Source: Bacteroidales bacterium
GTDB lineage: Bacteria; Bacteroidota; Bacteroidia; Bacteroidales; UBA10428
Assembly (NCBI GenBank): GCA_016929525.1
Contig: JAFGIP010000115.1
Location: forward strand, 48,829-112,828
Length of the DNA stretch: 64,000 nucleotides
Direction of reading: 5' to 3'
A model generated the notes under the pieces. The model did not search any database and was not told the DNA's origin. It saw only the letters and a list, made by a program, of their open reading frames with translations. Shown here piece after piece: positions 41,066 to 51,196 of the stretch. The first letter of the stretch is position 1. Each line of letters starts with the position of its first letter. The translations under genes and the position numbers were made by a program.

Positions 41066-44000
41066 ATGAGTGAACAGATTTTAAAGGCCTTGATGGAATT
41101 ATTCGCAATCATTGCAAGGCCGGAAGATAATAATACTGATGAGACGGATAGAAGAATTGTTGTAGAATCGTATCTGCAGCGAATCCTCAATCAGGAACTG
41201 GTAGATGGATACCTCAGTATATTCGATAGTTTTTTCCAAAGGCACCAAAAACTTGTTAATTCGCGTGGTGCTAAACGAATAGGTCCCGATTCGGTGAAAA
41301 TCCTGAGAATATGCGATCAGATAAACCATGAACTTACTCACAAACAAAAACTTATTGTACTAATCCACCTTTTCGAGTTTGTATATTCTAACAATGCCGA
41401 GATATCAAACCAGGAATTCGAATTCATACAAACAGTTGCAGACTCTTTCCATATTGAAAAAGAAGAACATGACCTCATAAGGGATTATACAATTCACGAT
41501 ATAGGAGAAATCCCAAATTCAAACAAATTACTTATTGTTAGTAACAGCCAGGACTTTAGCCTGCCCGATACCAAACAGTGGTATTCAAAATATTTTAAAG
41601 GCGAACTATGGCTTTTCAAATCTTCATCCGCCAATATTTATTTTATAAGATACCTTGGCGATAATGAATTATATCTGAACGGTCAGCTTCTACAACCATA
41701 TAAAGTATATGTATTCAATGCGGGTTCTTCAATACGTGATCATAATATAACCCCGATCTATTACAGCGACATTGTTACTCTCTTTCATGAAGAGCACCGG
41801 GAATCAAAAATTGTGTTCCATGCACAAGATATCAGGTATCAGTTTAAAAATGGCACTGTTGGTCTTCATACAATGAGTTTTATTAAAGAATCGGGAAGAC
41901 TTGTGGGAATTATGGGATCGAGTGGTGCCGGTAAAACAACTTTATTAAACATATTAAACGGATCAGTTAAACCAACAAGCGGTAAAATTGAAATTAATGG
42001 TATTGATATAAATGAAAATAAAAGCAATATTGAAGGACTTATTGGTCATGTTTCGCAGGATGATTTGCTTATTGAAGAACTAACAGTATTTCAGAACCTG
42101 TATTATAATGCCAAACTATGTTTCAGCAACTATAATGAAGAACAGATCGTTGCCACGGTTGATCGTATGCTTCAAAATCTTGGACTTTACGAGATAAAGG
42201 ATATACAGGTTGGTACACCACTTAATAAAATGATAAGCGGAGGTCAGCGTAAAAGGTTGAATATTGCTTTAGAGCTTATCAGAGAACCTGCTGTACTTTT
42301 CCTTGATGAACCTACATCAGGGTTATCCTCGCGTGATTCAGAAAATATAATGGACCTCCTGAAAGAATTGTCACTAAAAGGTAAGTTGGTTTTTGTTGTG
42401 ATCCACCAGCCCTCATCAGATATTTTCAAAATGTTCGATGAATTATTAATTCTCGACACTGGTGGTTATCTGATATATGATGGAGACCCGATTGATTCAA
42501 TCATATATTTCAAATCTAAGATTCACTACGCAAATTATAATGAAAGTGAATGCCATGTTTGTGGTAATGTAAATCCCGAGCAGATTTTCAATATTGTTGA
42601 ATCGAACATACTTGACGAATACGGAAAATTTACCCAGCGCAGAAAATACTCCCCTAAGGAATGGAGTAAATATTACAAAGAACATGCTCGGCAACAGGAA
42701 ACAAAAGTTGAAATACCATCTGAATTACCAAAAATATCTTTTAAAATACCCAATAAAATACGCCAGTTCTTTGTATTTGTTAAGCGCGATGTGTTAGCAA
42801 AACTGGCAAACAATCAGTACCTCATTATTAATTTCGTTGAGGCACCGTTTCTTGCATTCATTCTCTCATTCATCATTAAATATTACAATGAAAGTGAATC
42901 GAATGAGTTTGGGTATACACTGTTAGGTAACAGCAATTTACCGGTATACATATTCATGTCAGTAATTGTAGCCATTTTCATGGGACTCACAATTAGTGCA
43001 GAGGAAATAATAAAAGACAGGAAAATACTTAAACGTGAAGCATTCCTTAATTTAAGCTGGTCGAGTTATCTTATTTCTAAAATCATTGTACTTACCACGT
43101 TATCAGCAATTCAGGCTGCTCTGTTTGTTTTGGTAGGAAACAGCATAATGGAAATCAAGGGTATGTACCTTACATACTGGATCGTGCTTTTTAGTTGCTG
43201 GGTGAACGCAAATATTATGGGGCTTGTCATTTCCGACAGCTTTAAAACAGTGGTTACAATCTATATCCTGATCCCATTCCTGGTAATACCACAGATTATT
43301 CTAAGTGGTGTAATTGTAAAATACGAAAAGCTTAACCCAACGATATCTTCACCAAACAGCATACCTTTCTACGGAGAAATAATGACTGCAAGATGGGGAT
43401 ATGAAGCATTAGCTGTATATCAATTCACCGAGAACGAGTATATAAAACAATTCTACCCGTTAAATAAAATGATGAGTACAGCAGAATTTAAGAAATATTA
43501 TTGGGTAAAAAACCTTGAGAACAAAATCGATTATATCAGTAAATATTATCAGGACAAATCACACAGAAATAAGATCAACAATTATCTTGAACTTTTATAC
43601 AATGAAATTGAGAATGAGCATAAATATAGCGGCAAGTATATAAAGTTCGATTATCTTGATAAGCTTAATATCAATGATATCAATCCAAAAATATTACAGG
43701 CTACAGTCGATCACATACGGCGAATAAACAAGTTCTACATAAAAGTATATAACGGAGCGAACGACGAAAGGGATAAAATAATTCGTTCATACCAAAGAAC
43801 ACCTGAAGATAAAGAGAAATTTATACAGATTAAAAGAGACTATCACAATGACCGGTTGGCAGAATTTGTTGAAAACAGCAACGAACCTGTAAGAATAATT
43901 GAATACAAAGGCAGACTGATCCAGAAACTTGATCCAATTTATCTTGACCCGCAGTCGAATTTCATTAAAGCCCATTTTTATGCACCACAGAAAAAGTTTT

Positions 44001-44155
44001 TCGGGGTTTATTATAAAACATTCTGGGTCAACACCATTGTTATTTGGCTAATGTCGTTACTGTTCTATTTTATATTGTACAAGAGAGGACTCAGAAAACT
44101 TCTTGATGCATTCGACAATCTCAGCAGAAAGTATAATGAAAATCCGGAAGAATAA
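41066..44155 (+). CDS. ABCG-type ATP-binding/permease fusion transporter with TerB-like N-terminal region
   Basis: 1029 aa; Walker A 'GIMGSSGAGKTTLLNILNG', signature 'ISGGQRKRLNIALELI', Walker B 'AVLFLDEPTSGLSS', ABC2-type TM segments; extra N-terminal 'QKLIVLIHLFEFVYSNNAEISNQEFEFIQTVADSFHI' resembles TerB-like helices. Confidence 0.9.
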   Translation: MSEQILKALMELFAIIARPEDNNTDETDRRIVVESYLQRILNQELVDGYLSIFDSFFQRHQKLVNSRGAKRIGPDSVKILRICDQINHELTHKQKLIVLIHLFEFVYSNNAEISNQEFEFIQTVADSFHIEKEEHDLIRDYTIHDIGEIPNSNKLLIVSNSQDFSLPDTKQWYSKYFKGELWLFKSSSANIYFIRYLGDNELYLNGQLLQPYKVYVFNAGSSIRDHNITPIYYSDIVTLFHEEHRESKIVFHAQDIRYQFKNGTVGLHTMSFIKESGRLVGIMGSSGAGKTTLLNILNGSVKPTSGKIEINGIDINENKSNIEGLIGHVSQDDLLIEELTVFQNLYYNAKLCFSNYNEEQIVATVDRMLQNLGLYEIKDIQVGTPLNKMISGGQRKRLNIALELIREPAVLFLDEPTSGLSSRDSENIMDLLKELSLKGKLVFVVIHQPSSDIFKMFDELLILDTGGYLIYDGDPIDSIIYFKSKIHYANYNESECHVCGNVNPEQIFNIVESNILDEYGKFTQRRKYSPKEWSKYYKEHARQQETKVEIPSELPKISFKIPNKIRQFFVFVKRDVLAKLANNQYLIINFVEAPFLAFILSFIIKYYNESESNEFGYTLLGNSNLPVYIFMSVIVAIFMGLTISAEEIIKDRKILKREAFLNLSWSSYLISKIIVLTTLSAIQAALFVLVGNSIMEIKGMYLTYWIVLFSCWVNANIMGLVISDSFKTVVTIYILIPFLVIPQIILSGVIVKYEKLNPTISSPNSIPFYGEIMTARWGYEALAVYQFTENEYIKQFYPLNKMMSTAEFKKYYWVKNLENKIDYISKYYQDKSHRNKINNYLELLYNEIENEHKYSGKYIKFDYLDKLNINDINPKILQATVDHIRRINKFYIKVYNGANDERDKIIRSYQRTPEDKEKFIQIKRDYHNDRLAEFVENSNEPVRIIEYKGRLIQKLDPIYLDPQSNFIKAHFYAPQKKFFGVYYKTFWVNTIVIWLMSLLFYFILYKRGLRKLLDAFDNLSRKYNENPEE

Positions 44156-44184
44156 AAAAGCCATCTTAAAAAGACAGCTTTTTT
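44154..44184 (+). terminator. Terminator between the convergent ABC transporter and siaC genes
   Basis: AAAAAAGC...GCTTTTTT hairpin with inner TCTT/AAGA pairing, followed by a T-rich tract. Confidence 0.65.
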
Positions 44185-44205
44185 ATATAGATTTTTTTAC
44201 AATTT

Positions 44206-44586
44206 TCAATCTACGATTTCAATCATTTTAAAGGGCACCCGAATTATTGATTCATAATCTTCACCGGCCTCTAACATATCTTCATCGTCTTCTTCGTAAT
44301 ACCAGTTAATCTGTACTTCGTACTTATTTTTATGAATTGTTTCAAGTTTTTTGAAAACATCAAGAATACACTTTGATGAACTTGTATTGAAATACTCCAA
44401 ATGCACATTAACCTGTGTTTTCGATGCCGGTGACTGTGCGTATTCTTCAAGCCAGTCAACCAATGGTTTATAGAATTCTATTGAATTTTCAGGGATTGAA
44501 CGTCCTTTAATTTCAAGCACCCCTTTCGTTGAATCGAAATTTACATTTGGTGTTTTTGTTGTTCCTTCAATTATAAGTGCTTCCAT
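44206..44586 (-). CDS. SiaC family regulatory phosphoprotein (DUF1987)
   Basis: 126 aa, 'TPNVNFDSTKGVLEIKGRSIPENSIEFYKPLVDWLEEYA', 'VHLEYFNTSSSKCILDVFKKLE'; the Thr of the NTSS motif is residue 68. Confidence 0.88.
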   Translation of the reverse strand: MEALIIEGTTKTPNVNFDSTKGVLEIKGRSIPENSIEFYKPLVDWLEEYAQSPASKTQVNVHLEYFNTSSSKCILDVFKKLETIHKNKYEVQINWYYEEDDEDMLEAGEDYESIIRVPFKMIEIVD

Positions 44587-44606
44587 GCTTTTGTATGTTG
44601 TATCAT

Positions 44607-45155
44607 TTATACCAGAATAGTCAAATCAAAAAATACATATTTATCGTTATAAGGGTAAAAATTGTAAATCATCTTCTTACCTGTTTTCCTTGCAATGTCA
44701 ACCAAACCTAAACCTCCGCCGCCTTTTGCCGAAATTTTCTGATGATTCAGTATGAATTTATACATATCCTTGAGTTCATCTTTCGTTAAGGCGTTGATTT
44801 TATCGATTTTTTCTTTTAAAAACTTGGTTTTTGATGAAACTACAAAATTTCCTGTAGTCACTTTATATTCGTGATCATTTGCTTTTTCTATAACAAGTAT
44901 TCCAAATTTCGGATCGAGTTGTTCTTCAATACCATCGTGCCGTTCCTCTATGTGATGATAAAGATTTTGCAAGCTCTCAACGAGAACATTATACAGCTTT
45001 TTTCTGGTCTTACCTTCTTCGCTTCCCCGCTCCAGTTTCTCCTCAACGGCTTCTAGCACTTCATTGATCAATGCAGAGGTTATACTTCCTTTGTAAGCTA
45101 ACAGAACATCTCCTTTGCTAATATCAGTGTAATATTCGTTTATATTAAAGCTCAT
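44607..45155 (-). CDS. SiaB family GHKL-type protein kinase
   Basis: 182 aa, 'LYNVLVESLQNLYHHIEE' N-box-like, 'SAKGGGGLGLVDIARKTG' glycine-rich motif; 20 bp upstream of siaC. Confidence 0.85.
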   Translation of the reverse strand: MSFNINEYYTDISKGDVLLAYKGSITSALINEVLEAVEEKLERGSEEGKTRKKLYNVLVESLQNLYHHIEERHDGIEEQLDPKFGILVIEKANDHEYKVTTGNFVVSSKTKFLKEKIDKINALTKDELKDMYKFILNHQKISAKGGGGLGLVDIARKTGKKMIYNFYPYNDKYVFFDLTILV

Positions 45156-45451
45156 ACAAAGCTTGAGTTACCAGGTATCTTATTTTGAACTAAACAAATA
45201 TAGAAAAAATCTTAAATGTAACACTTCAATTTAAGGGCACATAAACTTTATCTATATATTCGATGACCATATTTTAAATATACTATAATTTGTGAAAAGA
45301 AATAGTATTTATAATCAACAATTCGTAATGAAATCTGACAGGTCAACATTGTTCTTTAAAAAAAGAACACAACTGACCAATTATTTTATTAAATCAATAC
45401 AAAGATACTATGCTCTTATTAATAGTATTAATAACAAAAAAATCTGATCCA

Positions 45452-46624
45452 TTATTTTTTCTTATTCTGATATTTCCCCTTTTTACTACCTGCATAAATT
45501 TCATATTTCTGGTATTTACATTCCAGGGAACCATTATACAGTTTCAGCTTCTGACAAGGCCTCAATCCTACGTGTTTTAAAGCATCAAAATCGCTGCTTA
45601 TAATCCATACATCTGTACCCGGAAAATTGGTCTTCATCGAATTACCTATCATCTGATAGAATTCGTTAATATTTGTCCTTTTCATTCTTTCACCATATGG
45701 AGGATTAAGAATCGCAACACCTTCCCCGTTAGGCAGATTATTATTTTCAAAGGCCATTTCTCTGATCTCAATATTTCTGGTAACTGAAGCTTGTCGGGCA
45801 TTTGCCTTTGCTATGTTGACCGCACGCGTTGATATGTCGGTAGAATAAACTTTCCCATCCCACTTTTTCTCATGTATGTCATCGAAAATTTTATTCCAGA
45901 GCCCCCGCTCAAAGTCGGGGCTGTTTTCAAATGAAAAAGATTTTCTAAAAATTCCGGGAGGGATCTCCCGAGCGATCAGAGCTGCTTCTATTCCAACTGT
46001 TCCTGAACCACACATAGGGTCGAAGAAATCTGTTTCTCCTTTCCAGCCGGAAATCATAATAAGACCAGCCGCCAAAACTTCGTTCAGAGGTGCTGAAACT
46101 TCAGCAACGCGATAACCTCTTTTATGAAGCGAAATGCCTGAAGTGTCTAATGAAATTAATAGTTCATTATTTACCAGGTGGACATTAATCAGGATATCAG
46201 GATTTTCTCTGTTAACAACTGGGCGGCGTTTAAATTTTTCCCTGAACCTGTCGGCGATGGCATCCTTTGTCCTGAGCGAAACATAATGCGAATGGGTGAA
46301 AAATGAAGATTTCAGAAAAGTGTCGACAGCAATTGAATTACCCGGTTTCAGGTGCTTTTCCCACTCATATTCATGTACCCTTTCATAGAGTTCGTCCTGA
46401 CTGTTGATCCTTACTTTAAATAAAGGCACCAGGATCCGCAATGCAGTTCTCAGATACAGATTTGTCTTATAAAGTATCGACTTATCGCCGTAAAACTTAA
46501 CTGCTCTGTTAAGAATTTCTAATTTATTACCACCTATTTTCCTGATCTCTTTTGCCAGTATTTGCTCCAACCCGTAAAAAGTTTTAGCAACCATTTCAAA
46601 CGATTGCCCGGCATTACTTTCCAT
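45452..46624 (-). CDS. THUMP-domain class I SAM-dependent RNA methyltransferase (RlmL N-terminal type)
   Basis: 'FYGLEQILAKEIRKIGG', 'FFDPMCGSGTVGIEAALIAREIPPG', 'AILNPPYGERM'. Confidence 0.92.
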   Translation of the reverse strand: MESNAGQSFEMVAKTFYGLEQILAKEIRKIGGNKLEILNRAVKFYGDKSILYKTNLYLRTALRILVPLFKVRINSQDELYERVHEYEWEKHLKPGNSIAVDTFLKSSFFTHSHYVSLRTKDAIADRFREKFKRRPVVNRENPDILINVHLVNNELLISLDTSGISLHKRGYRVAEVSAPLNEVLAAGLIMISGWKGETDFFDPMCGSGTVGIEAALIAREIPPGIFRKSFSFENSPDFERGLWNKIFDDIHEKKWDGKVYSTDISTRAVNIAKANARQASVTRNIEIREMAFENNNLPNGEGVAILNPPYGERMKRTNINEFYQMIGNSMKTNFPGTDVWIISSDFDALKHVGLRPCQKLKLYNGSLECKYQKYEIYAGSKKGKYQNKKK

Positions 46625-47183
46625 TTTTATTTTTCAGTATTAAATAACCGTCTGTTTTTTTTATTGCATCCATGATCCTGTTTTCCCGTTTACCTTCAAT
46701 ATACAGGTAATTTAATCCGGCACCAATCAGTTCCTGTTCATACAAGTTGAAAAGTACTGTTCGCATTTCACCGCCATTTTCGCGAAGGGGGTCCGGTTTC
46801 CATGGTATATCTGGTTTACAAAGTAAATACAGATCATTCCTGGTTTTAGCAATTTCAGTATCAATCCATTCAGGATAATTATTGTAAACCAGATCGAACC
46901 AGAATTTAGTAATAATAAGGTATGTATCAACAAAAATCATTTCATACCTGGTATTACTGTATTTTTTCAAACTTTCGACCTGGTTAAGAGCAATATGTAA
47001 AACATCATTATAATTATAAGGCCTGTCAAGCAATTCCAGGTACTCTCTTGCATATTCATCAATGTAGGGTACACCATAATGTTCAGCCAGCGCTTTTGTT
47101 AAAACTGACTTACCTGTAGATTCGGGTCCGGTAAGGAAAATTCTTATCATACGCTGTTCTGTAATCTGAATTGTTTCTTCCAT
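46614..47183 (-). CDS. NadR-type ribosylnicotinamide kinase-like P-loop ATPase
   Basis: 'IRIFLTGPESTGKSVLTKALAEHYGVPYIDEYAREYLE', 'FVDTYLIITKFW', 'LYLLCKPDIPWKPDPLRENG'; next to pnuC. Internal ATG (MIRIFL...) may be the true start. Confidence 0.87.
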   Translation of the reverse strand: MEETIQITEQRMIRIFLTGPESTGKSVLTKALAEHYGVPYIDEYAREYLELLDRPYNYNDVLHIALNQVESLKKYSNTRYEMIFVDTYLIITKFWFDLVYNNYPEWIDTEIAKTRNDLYLLCKPDIPWKPDPLRENGGEMRTVLFNLYEQELIGAGLNYLYIEGKRENRIMDAIKKTDGYLILKNKNGK

Positions 47184-47782
47184 TCAATATATCCAATAAC
47201 TGCCAGCGTTGCGTAAACAACAAAAAGCAGAACTGTCGGATAAAGTCCTTTGTAAATATATAGTCCTGCGGATACAGAGTCAATTACGATCCATACCAAC
47301 CAGTGTTCGATTATTTTTCGTGCAAGCATCCATGTTGCAGTTATACTTGCTGATGTAGTAAATGAATCCCACAGAGCAATATCCGAATCGGTATATTTGT
47401 TTAAGATAAATGCAATTAGTATAAATAACAAAAGAGTGATAAAAAACAGGATAATACCCGTTCTTATTAAAAGAGTACTATACGGAAGTGTTCTTTTATC
47501 AATGTTTTCATCAAGCCGGCTCCAATGTATCCACCCGTATATACTTATGATGACATAATAAATATTAATGCCCATATCGGCATATATCTTCGAAATAAAA
47601 AACACGTAGACATAAAGCAATGACGTAATGAGACCAAAAAACCAAAGCAGAATATTACCTTTAACGGAATATACAAGATATAATAATCCTGAAATTGTAG
47701 CGAAAAGTTCGATGTAATGATCGAACAACCACTTCAGCAGGATATAGATAATCTCCTGAACAGAATTAAGATCGGTAAACAT
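47147..47782 (-). CDS. pnuC: Nicotinamide riboside transporter PnuC family
   Basis: 'ELFATISGLLYLVYSVKGNILLWFFGLITSLLYVYVFFISKIYADMGINIYYVIISIYGWIHW', 'EHWLVWIVIDSVSAGLYIYKGLYPTVLLFVVYATLAVIGYIEW'. Confidence 0.92.
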   Translation of the reverse strand: MFTDLNSVQEIIYILLKWLFDHYIELFATISGLLYLVYSVKGNILLWFFGLITSLLYVYVFFISKIYADMGINIYYVIISIYGWIHWSRLDENIDKRTLPYSTLLIRTGIILFFITLLLFILIAFILNKYTDSDIALWDSFTTSASITATWMLARKIIEHWLVWIVIDSVSAGLYIYKGLYPTVLLFVVYATLAVIGYIEWKKQFRLQNSV

Positions 47783-49440
47783 TATTGCAGTAATTTCCGG
47801 CTGTAATTATCCCAGTCAGACATTACCTCAACTGCTTTAAGAAAATTATCGTCAGTCTGGTTAATTACCTCATAAAATTCACTTGTTGTCCAAAGATCGC
47901 GTGCAACATATGCCTTGAGTGTAGTCGTAAATTTTTCAGACATCTCAGAACTAATATCTTCCGGCCTTTTCACACCTTCATCTTCAGCATATTCAACAAG
48001 TTCATAATACATGTTTTCAGTTACAAAATAATTTGAATTAAAAGCTGAAAAATCCGGATACTTTTTCTGAAGTTTTTGGCGGTTTTTATCTACATAGTTA
48101 AGAACAAACTGATTTAAGACCCCGGTACGGACCAACTCACGAAAATAATCCGAATAATAGGTAGTATCGAGAGGTATAAAAATATCCGGCATTATACCAC
48201 CTCCGCCAAATACGGTTCTTTTATTCAGCAGTGTTTCATATCTTAGAGAATCCGGGAACTGGATACTATCCTTATGGACAAATTCGCCATGTTCATATCT
48301 TTCTACTATTTCCCTTTCATAAGTGTCATTCCCTTCACCGTAAGGCTTTTGTATCAATCTGCCCGAAGGTGTATAATATTTTGCAGTTGTCAATCGAACC
48401 ATAGAGCCATCAAGCAGTTCAAGTTGACGTTGTACAAGACCTTTACCGAAAGACCGGCGCCCGATGATAATCCCCCTGTCCCAATCCTGAACTGCACCGG
48501 AAACGATTTCACTTGCCGATGCCGACCCTTCATCAATCAAAATCACCACATTTCCATTTTCAAAAAGGCCGGGTTTGGAAGCGAAGTACTCATTACGCGA
48601 ACTATGCATTCCTTTGGTATATACTATTAGTTTTTCATCATCAAGAAACTGGTCGGAGAGAAGAACTGCTACATCAAGGTAACCACCTGCATTTCCTGTT
48701 AAATCAAGAATGAGGTTTTCGGCTCCTTTTCCAATAAGATCGATTGAGGCTTTATAAAACTCTTCTATAGTGGTCAGTGAAAATCTGTTGAGCTTAATAT
48801 AACCAATATTGTTTTTGACTATGTAAGCTGCATCGAGACTGTTTATAGGAATTTTATCGCGTGTAATGGTAAATTCCTGTAAGCGAGGATAATTTCTCCT
48901 ATAAACCGATACCCTGACTTTTGTGCCCTTATCACCCCTTAGAAGTGAAAAAACATCTTCATTGGTAAGTCCAATACCTGCTATATTCTTTCCATCGACT
49001 TTAATAATTCTGTCACCTGATAATATCCCGACTTTTTCCGAAGGCCCGCCGGGAATTGGAGTAATTACAAATAAAGTATCGTTAAGAATGTTAAAAGAAA
49101 TTCCTATTCCCTCAAAATTGCCTTTCAAAGGTTCATTCATTTTTTGCACTTCTTCTTTCGAAATATATGTTGAATGAGGATCAAGATCAGAGAGATGCCA
49201 TTTAATTGCCTCATCAACCAGCTGCTCAGTATTGATTGTATCTACATAATATTTGCTTAAATAATATATAAACTGCCCGTATTTGGCTGCTTCCTTGGTC
49301 GACTGGGCCTCAACAGGAATAAGATAGAAAAAATACAGAAAACAACTTACAACAAGACTCTTCAGAAAAATATTCATTATATGATATATTAAAAAGGAAA
49401 ATCGATCTGCAATATATATGATAAAAGATAAACAATTCAA
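47782..49440 (-). CDS. S41 family C-terminal processing peptidase
   Basis: PDZ 'GIGISFNILNDTLFVITPIPGGPSEKVGILSGDRIIKVDGK', catalytic 'VILIDEGSASASEIVSGAVQDWDRGIIIGRRSFGKGLVQ'. Confidence 0.95.
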   Translation of the reverse strand: MNCLSFIIYIADRFSFLIYHIMNIFLKSLVVSCFLYFFYLIPVEAQSTKEAAKYGQFIYYLSKYYVDTINTEQLVDEAIKWHLSDLDPHSTYISKEEVQKMNEPLKGNFEGIGISFNILNDTLFVITPIPGGPSEKVGILSGDRIIKVDGKNIAGIGLTNEDVFSLLRGDKGTKVRVSVYRRNYPRLQEFTITRDKIPINSLDAAYIVKNNIGYIKLNRFSLTTIEEFYKASIDLIGKGAENLILDLTGNAGGYLDVAVLLSDQFLDDEKLIVYTKGMHSSRNEYFASKPGLFENGNVVILIDEGSASASEIVSGAVQDWDRGIIIGRRSFGKGLVQRQLELLDGSMVRLTTAKYYTPSGRLIQKPYGEGNDTYEREIVERYEHGEFVHKDSIQFPDSLRYETLLNKRTVFGGGGIMPDIFIPLDTTYYSDYFRELVRTGVLNQFVLNYVDKNRQKLQKKYPDFSAFNSNYFVTENMYYELVEYAEDEGVKRPEDISSEMSEKFTTTLKAYVARDLWTTSEFYEVINQTDDNFLKAVEVMSDWDNYSRKLLQ

Positions 49441-49498
49441 ACTTAAAAATGGTTAAAATAATAATATCTATATAATTAATATGTAATACACAATATAT

Positions 49499-51037
49499 CT
49501 ATTCCCATTCAATTGTTGCAGGTGGTTTCGAGCTTATATCATAAACAACCCTGTTGACACCTTTAACCTGATTTATTATCCTGTTTGATATTGTTGATAA
49601 AAATTCATAGGGCAAGTGCGACCAGTCTGCGGTCATTCCGTCGGTGGAACCAACAGCCCTTAAAGCCACAACGTTTTCATAAGTTCTTTCATCGCCCATA
49701 ACCCCGACCGACTGCACCGGTAAAAGTATTGCAGCTGCCTGCCACACATCGTCATACAGGTTAAATTCCTTCAGACCTTCGATATATATATAATCAACTT
49801 CCTGAAGAAGCTTTACCTTCTCAGCAGTCACCTCACCCAAAATACGTATTGCCAGACCCGGACCGGGGAAAGGATGTCTTCCCAGAATGATATCGTCTAT
49901 CTCTAATGCTTTGCCTACTCTGCGCACCTCATCTTTAAAAAGAAGATTCAGAGGTTCAACAACTTTCAGGTGCATACGTTCCGGCAGCCCGCCTACATTA
50001 TGGTGTGATTTTATTGTGGCTGACGGACCGTTTACCGAGACCGATTCGATAACATCAGGGTAGATTGTTCCCTGCGCCAGCCACTTCACATCCTTTATTT
50101 TATGTGCTTCTTTTTCAAATACCTCTATAAAATTTTTACCGATGCTTTTTCTTTTTGCTTCGGGTTCTGCCAATCCTTTAAGGTCGTTAAGAAAAATATC
50201 TCCTGCCCTTACACCTACCACATTAAGTCCCATATGCTTGTAGGAATCAAGTACTTTTTCGTATTCATCTTTACGAAGTACTCCATTATCAACAAAAATA
50301 CATGTAAGATTTCGGCCTATGGCTCTGTGTAATAAAACAGCAGCAACCGATGAATCCACGCCGCCTGAAAGGCCTAAAACCACTTTATCATTTCCCAGTT
50401 TAGTCCTCAATTCTGTTATTGTAGTTTCAATAAACGAAGCAGGGGTCCAATTCTGTTTGCAACCGCAAATATCAACAACGAAATTCCTGAGAAGATGCAA
50501 GCCCTCTGTAGTATGATATACTTCCGGATGGAATTGTATTCCATATGTAGGCTCATTGGTAATCTGGTATGCTCCTACTTTTACATCATGAGTACTGCCA
50601 ATAATCCGAAAGTTCTCCGGGAGATTTACAATAGTATCCCCATGTGACATCCATACCTGTGTTCCTTTGCTCATACCTTTTAACAGTTGCGCATCTTGAT
50701 CGATAAACTCCAGGTTTGCACGGCCGTATTCACGATGTTTAGAAGGTAATACTTCCCCTCCACTTACTTGAGCAATAAATTGTGCTCCGTAACATATACC
50801 CAGAACAGGAAGTTTGCCTTTAATATTTGTTAAGTCCGGTACGGGATGTTCTTTATCACGCACCGAACAAGGACTTCCCGACAGAATAACTCCTTTTACA
50901 TTTTCATCGACTACAGCTGACCTGTTGAACGGAACAATTTCACAATAGACATTTAATTCTCTCACCCTCCTGGCTATAAGCTGAGTGTACTGCGAACCAA
51001 AATCGAATATGATTATTTTCTCCTGTATTCCTGACAT
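49499..51037 (-). CDS. guaA: GMP synthase (glutamine-hydrolysing)
   Basis: '[20 protein letters not shown]', '[10 protein letters not shown]', '[22 protein letters not shown]', C-terminal '[14 protein letters not shown]'. Start set to ATG 51037 instead of the TTG at 51061. Confidence 0.97.
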   Translation of the reverse strand: MSGIQEKIIIFDFGSQYTQLIARRVRELNVYCEIVPFNRSAVVDENVKGVILSGSPCSVRDKEHPVPDLTNIKGKLPVLGICYGAQFIAQVSGGEVLPSKHREYGRANLEFIDQDAQLLKGMSKGTQVWMSHGDTIVNLPENFRIIGSTHDVKVGAYQITNEPTYGIQFHPEVYHTTEGLHLLRNFVVDICGCKQNWTPASFIETTITELRTKLGNDKVVLGLSGGVDSSVAAVLLHRAIGRNLTCIFVDNGVLRKDEYEKVLDSYKHMGLNVVGVRAGDIFLNDLKGLAEPEAKRKSIGKNFIEVFEKEAHKIKDVKWLAQGTIYPDVIESVSVNGPSATIKSHHNVGGLPERMHLKVVEPLNLLFKDEVRRVGKALEIDDIILGRHPFPGPGLAIRILGEVTAEKVKLLQEVDYIYIEGLKEFNLYDDVWQAAAILLPVQSVGVMGDERTYENVVALRAVGSTDGMTADWSHLPYEFLSTISNRIINQVKGVNRVVYDISSKPPATIEWE

Positions 51038-51058
51038 TTTCGAATTTATATTATCGCG

Positions 51059-51066
51059 CAAAGATA
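51059..51066 (-). promoter_or_regulatory. Candidate -7 box (TATCTTTG) for guaA
   Basis: Plus-strand CAAAGATA; 22 nt upstream of ATG 51037 and overlapping the ORF-track TTG start. Confidence 0.55.
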
Positions 51067-51196
51067 AAGATTAATGTAAAATGTAATAATATACAATGTA
51101 ACAGTGTGAAATTCTGAAGGACTGATTGTTACACGAAGGATAACTATATTAAATAATAATGAAATTATGATTTACAAAATTAAATGTTCACTCAGA

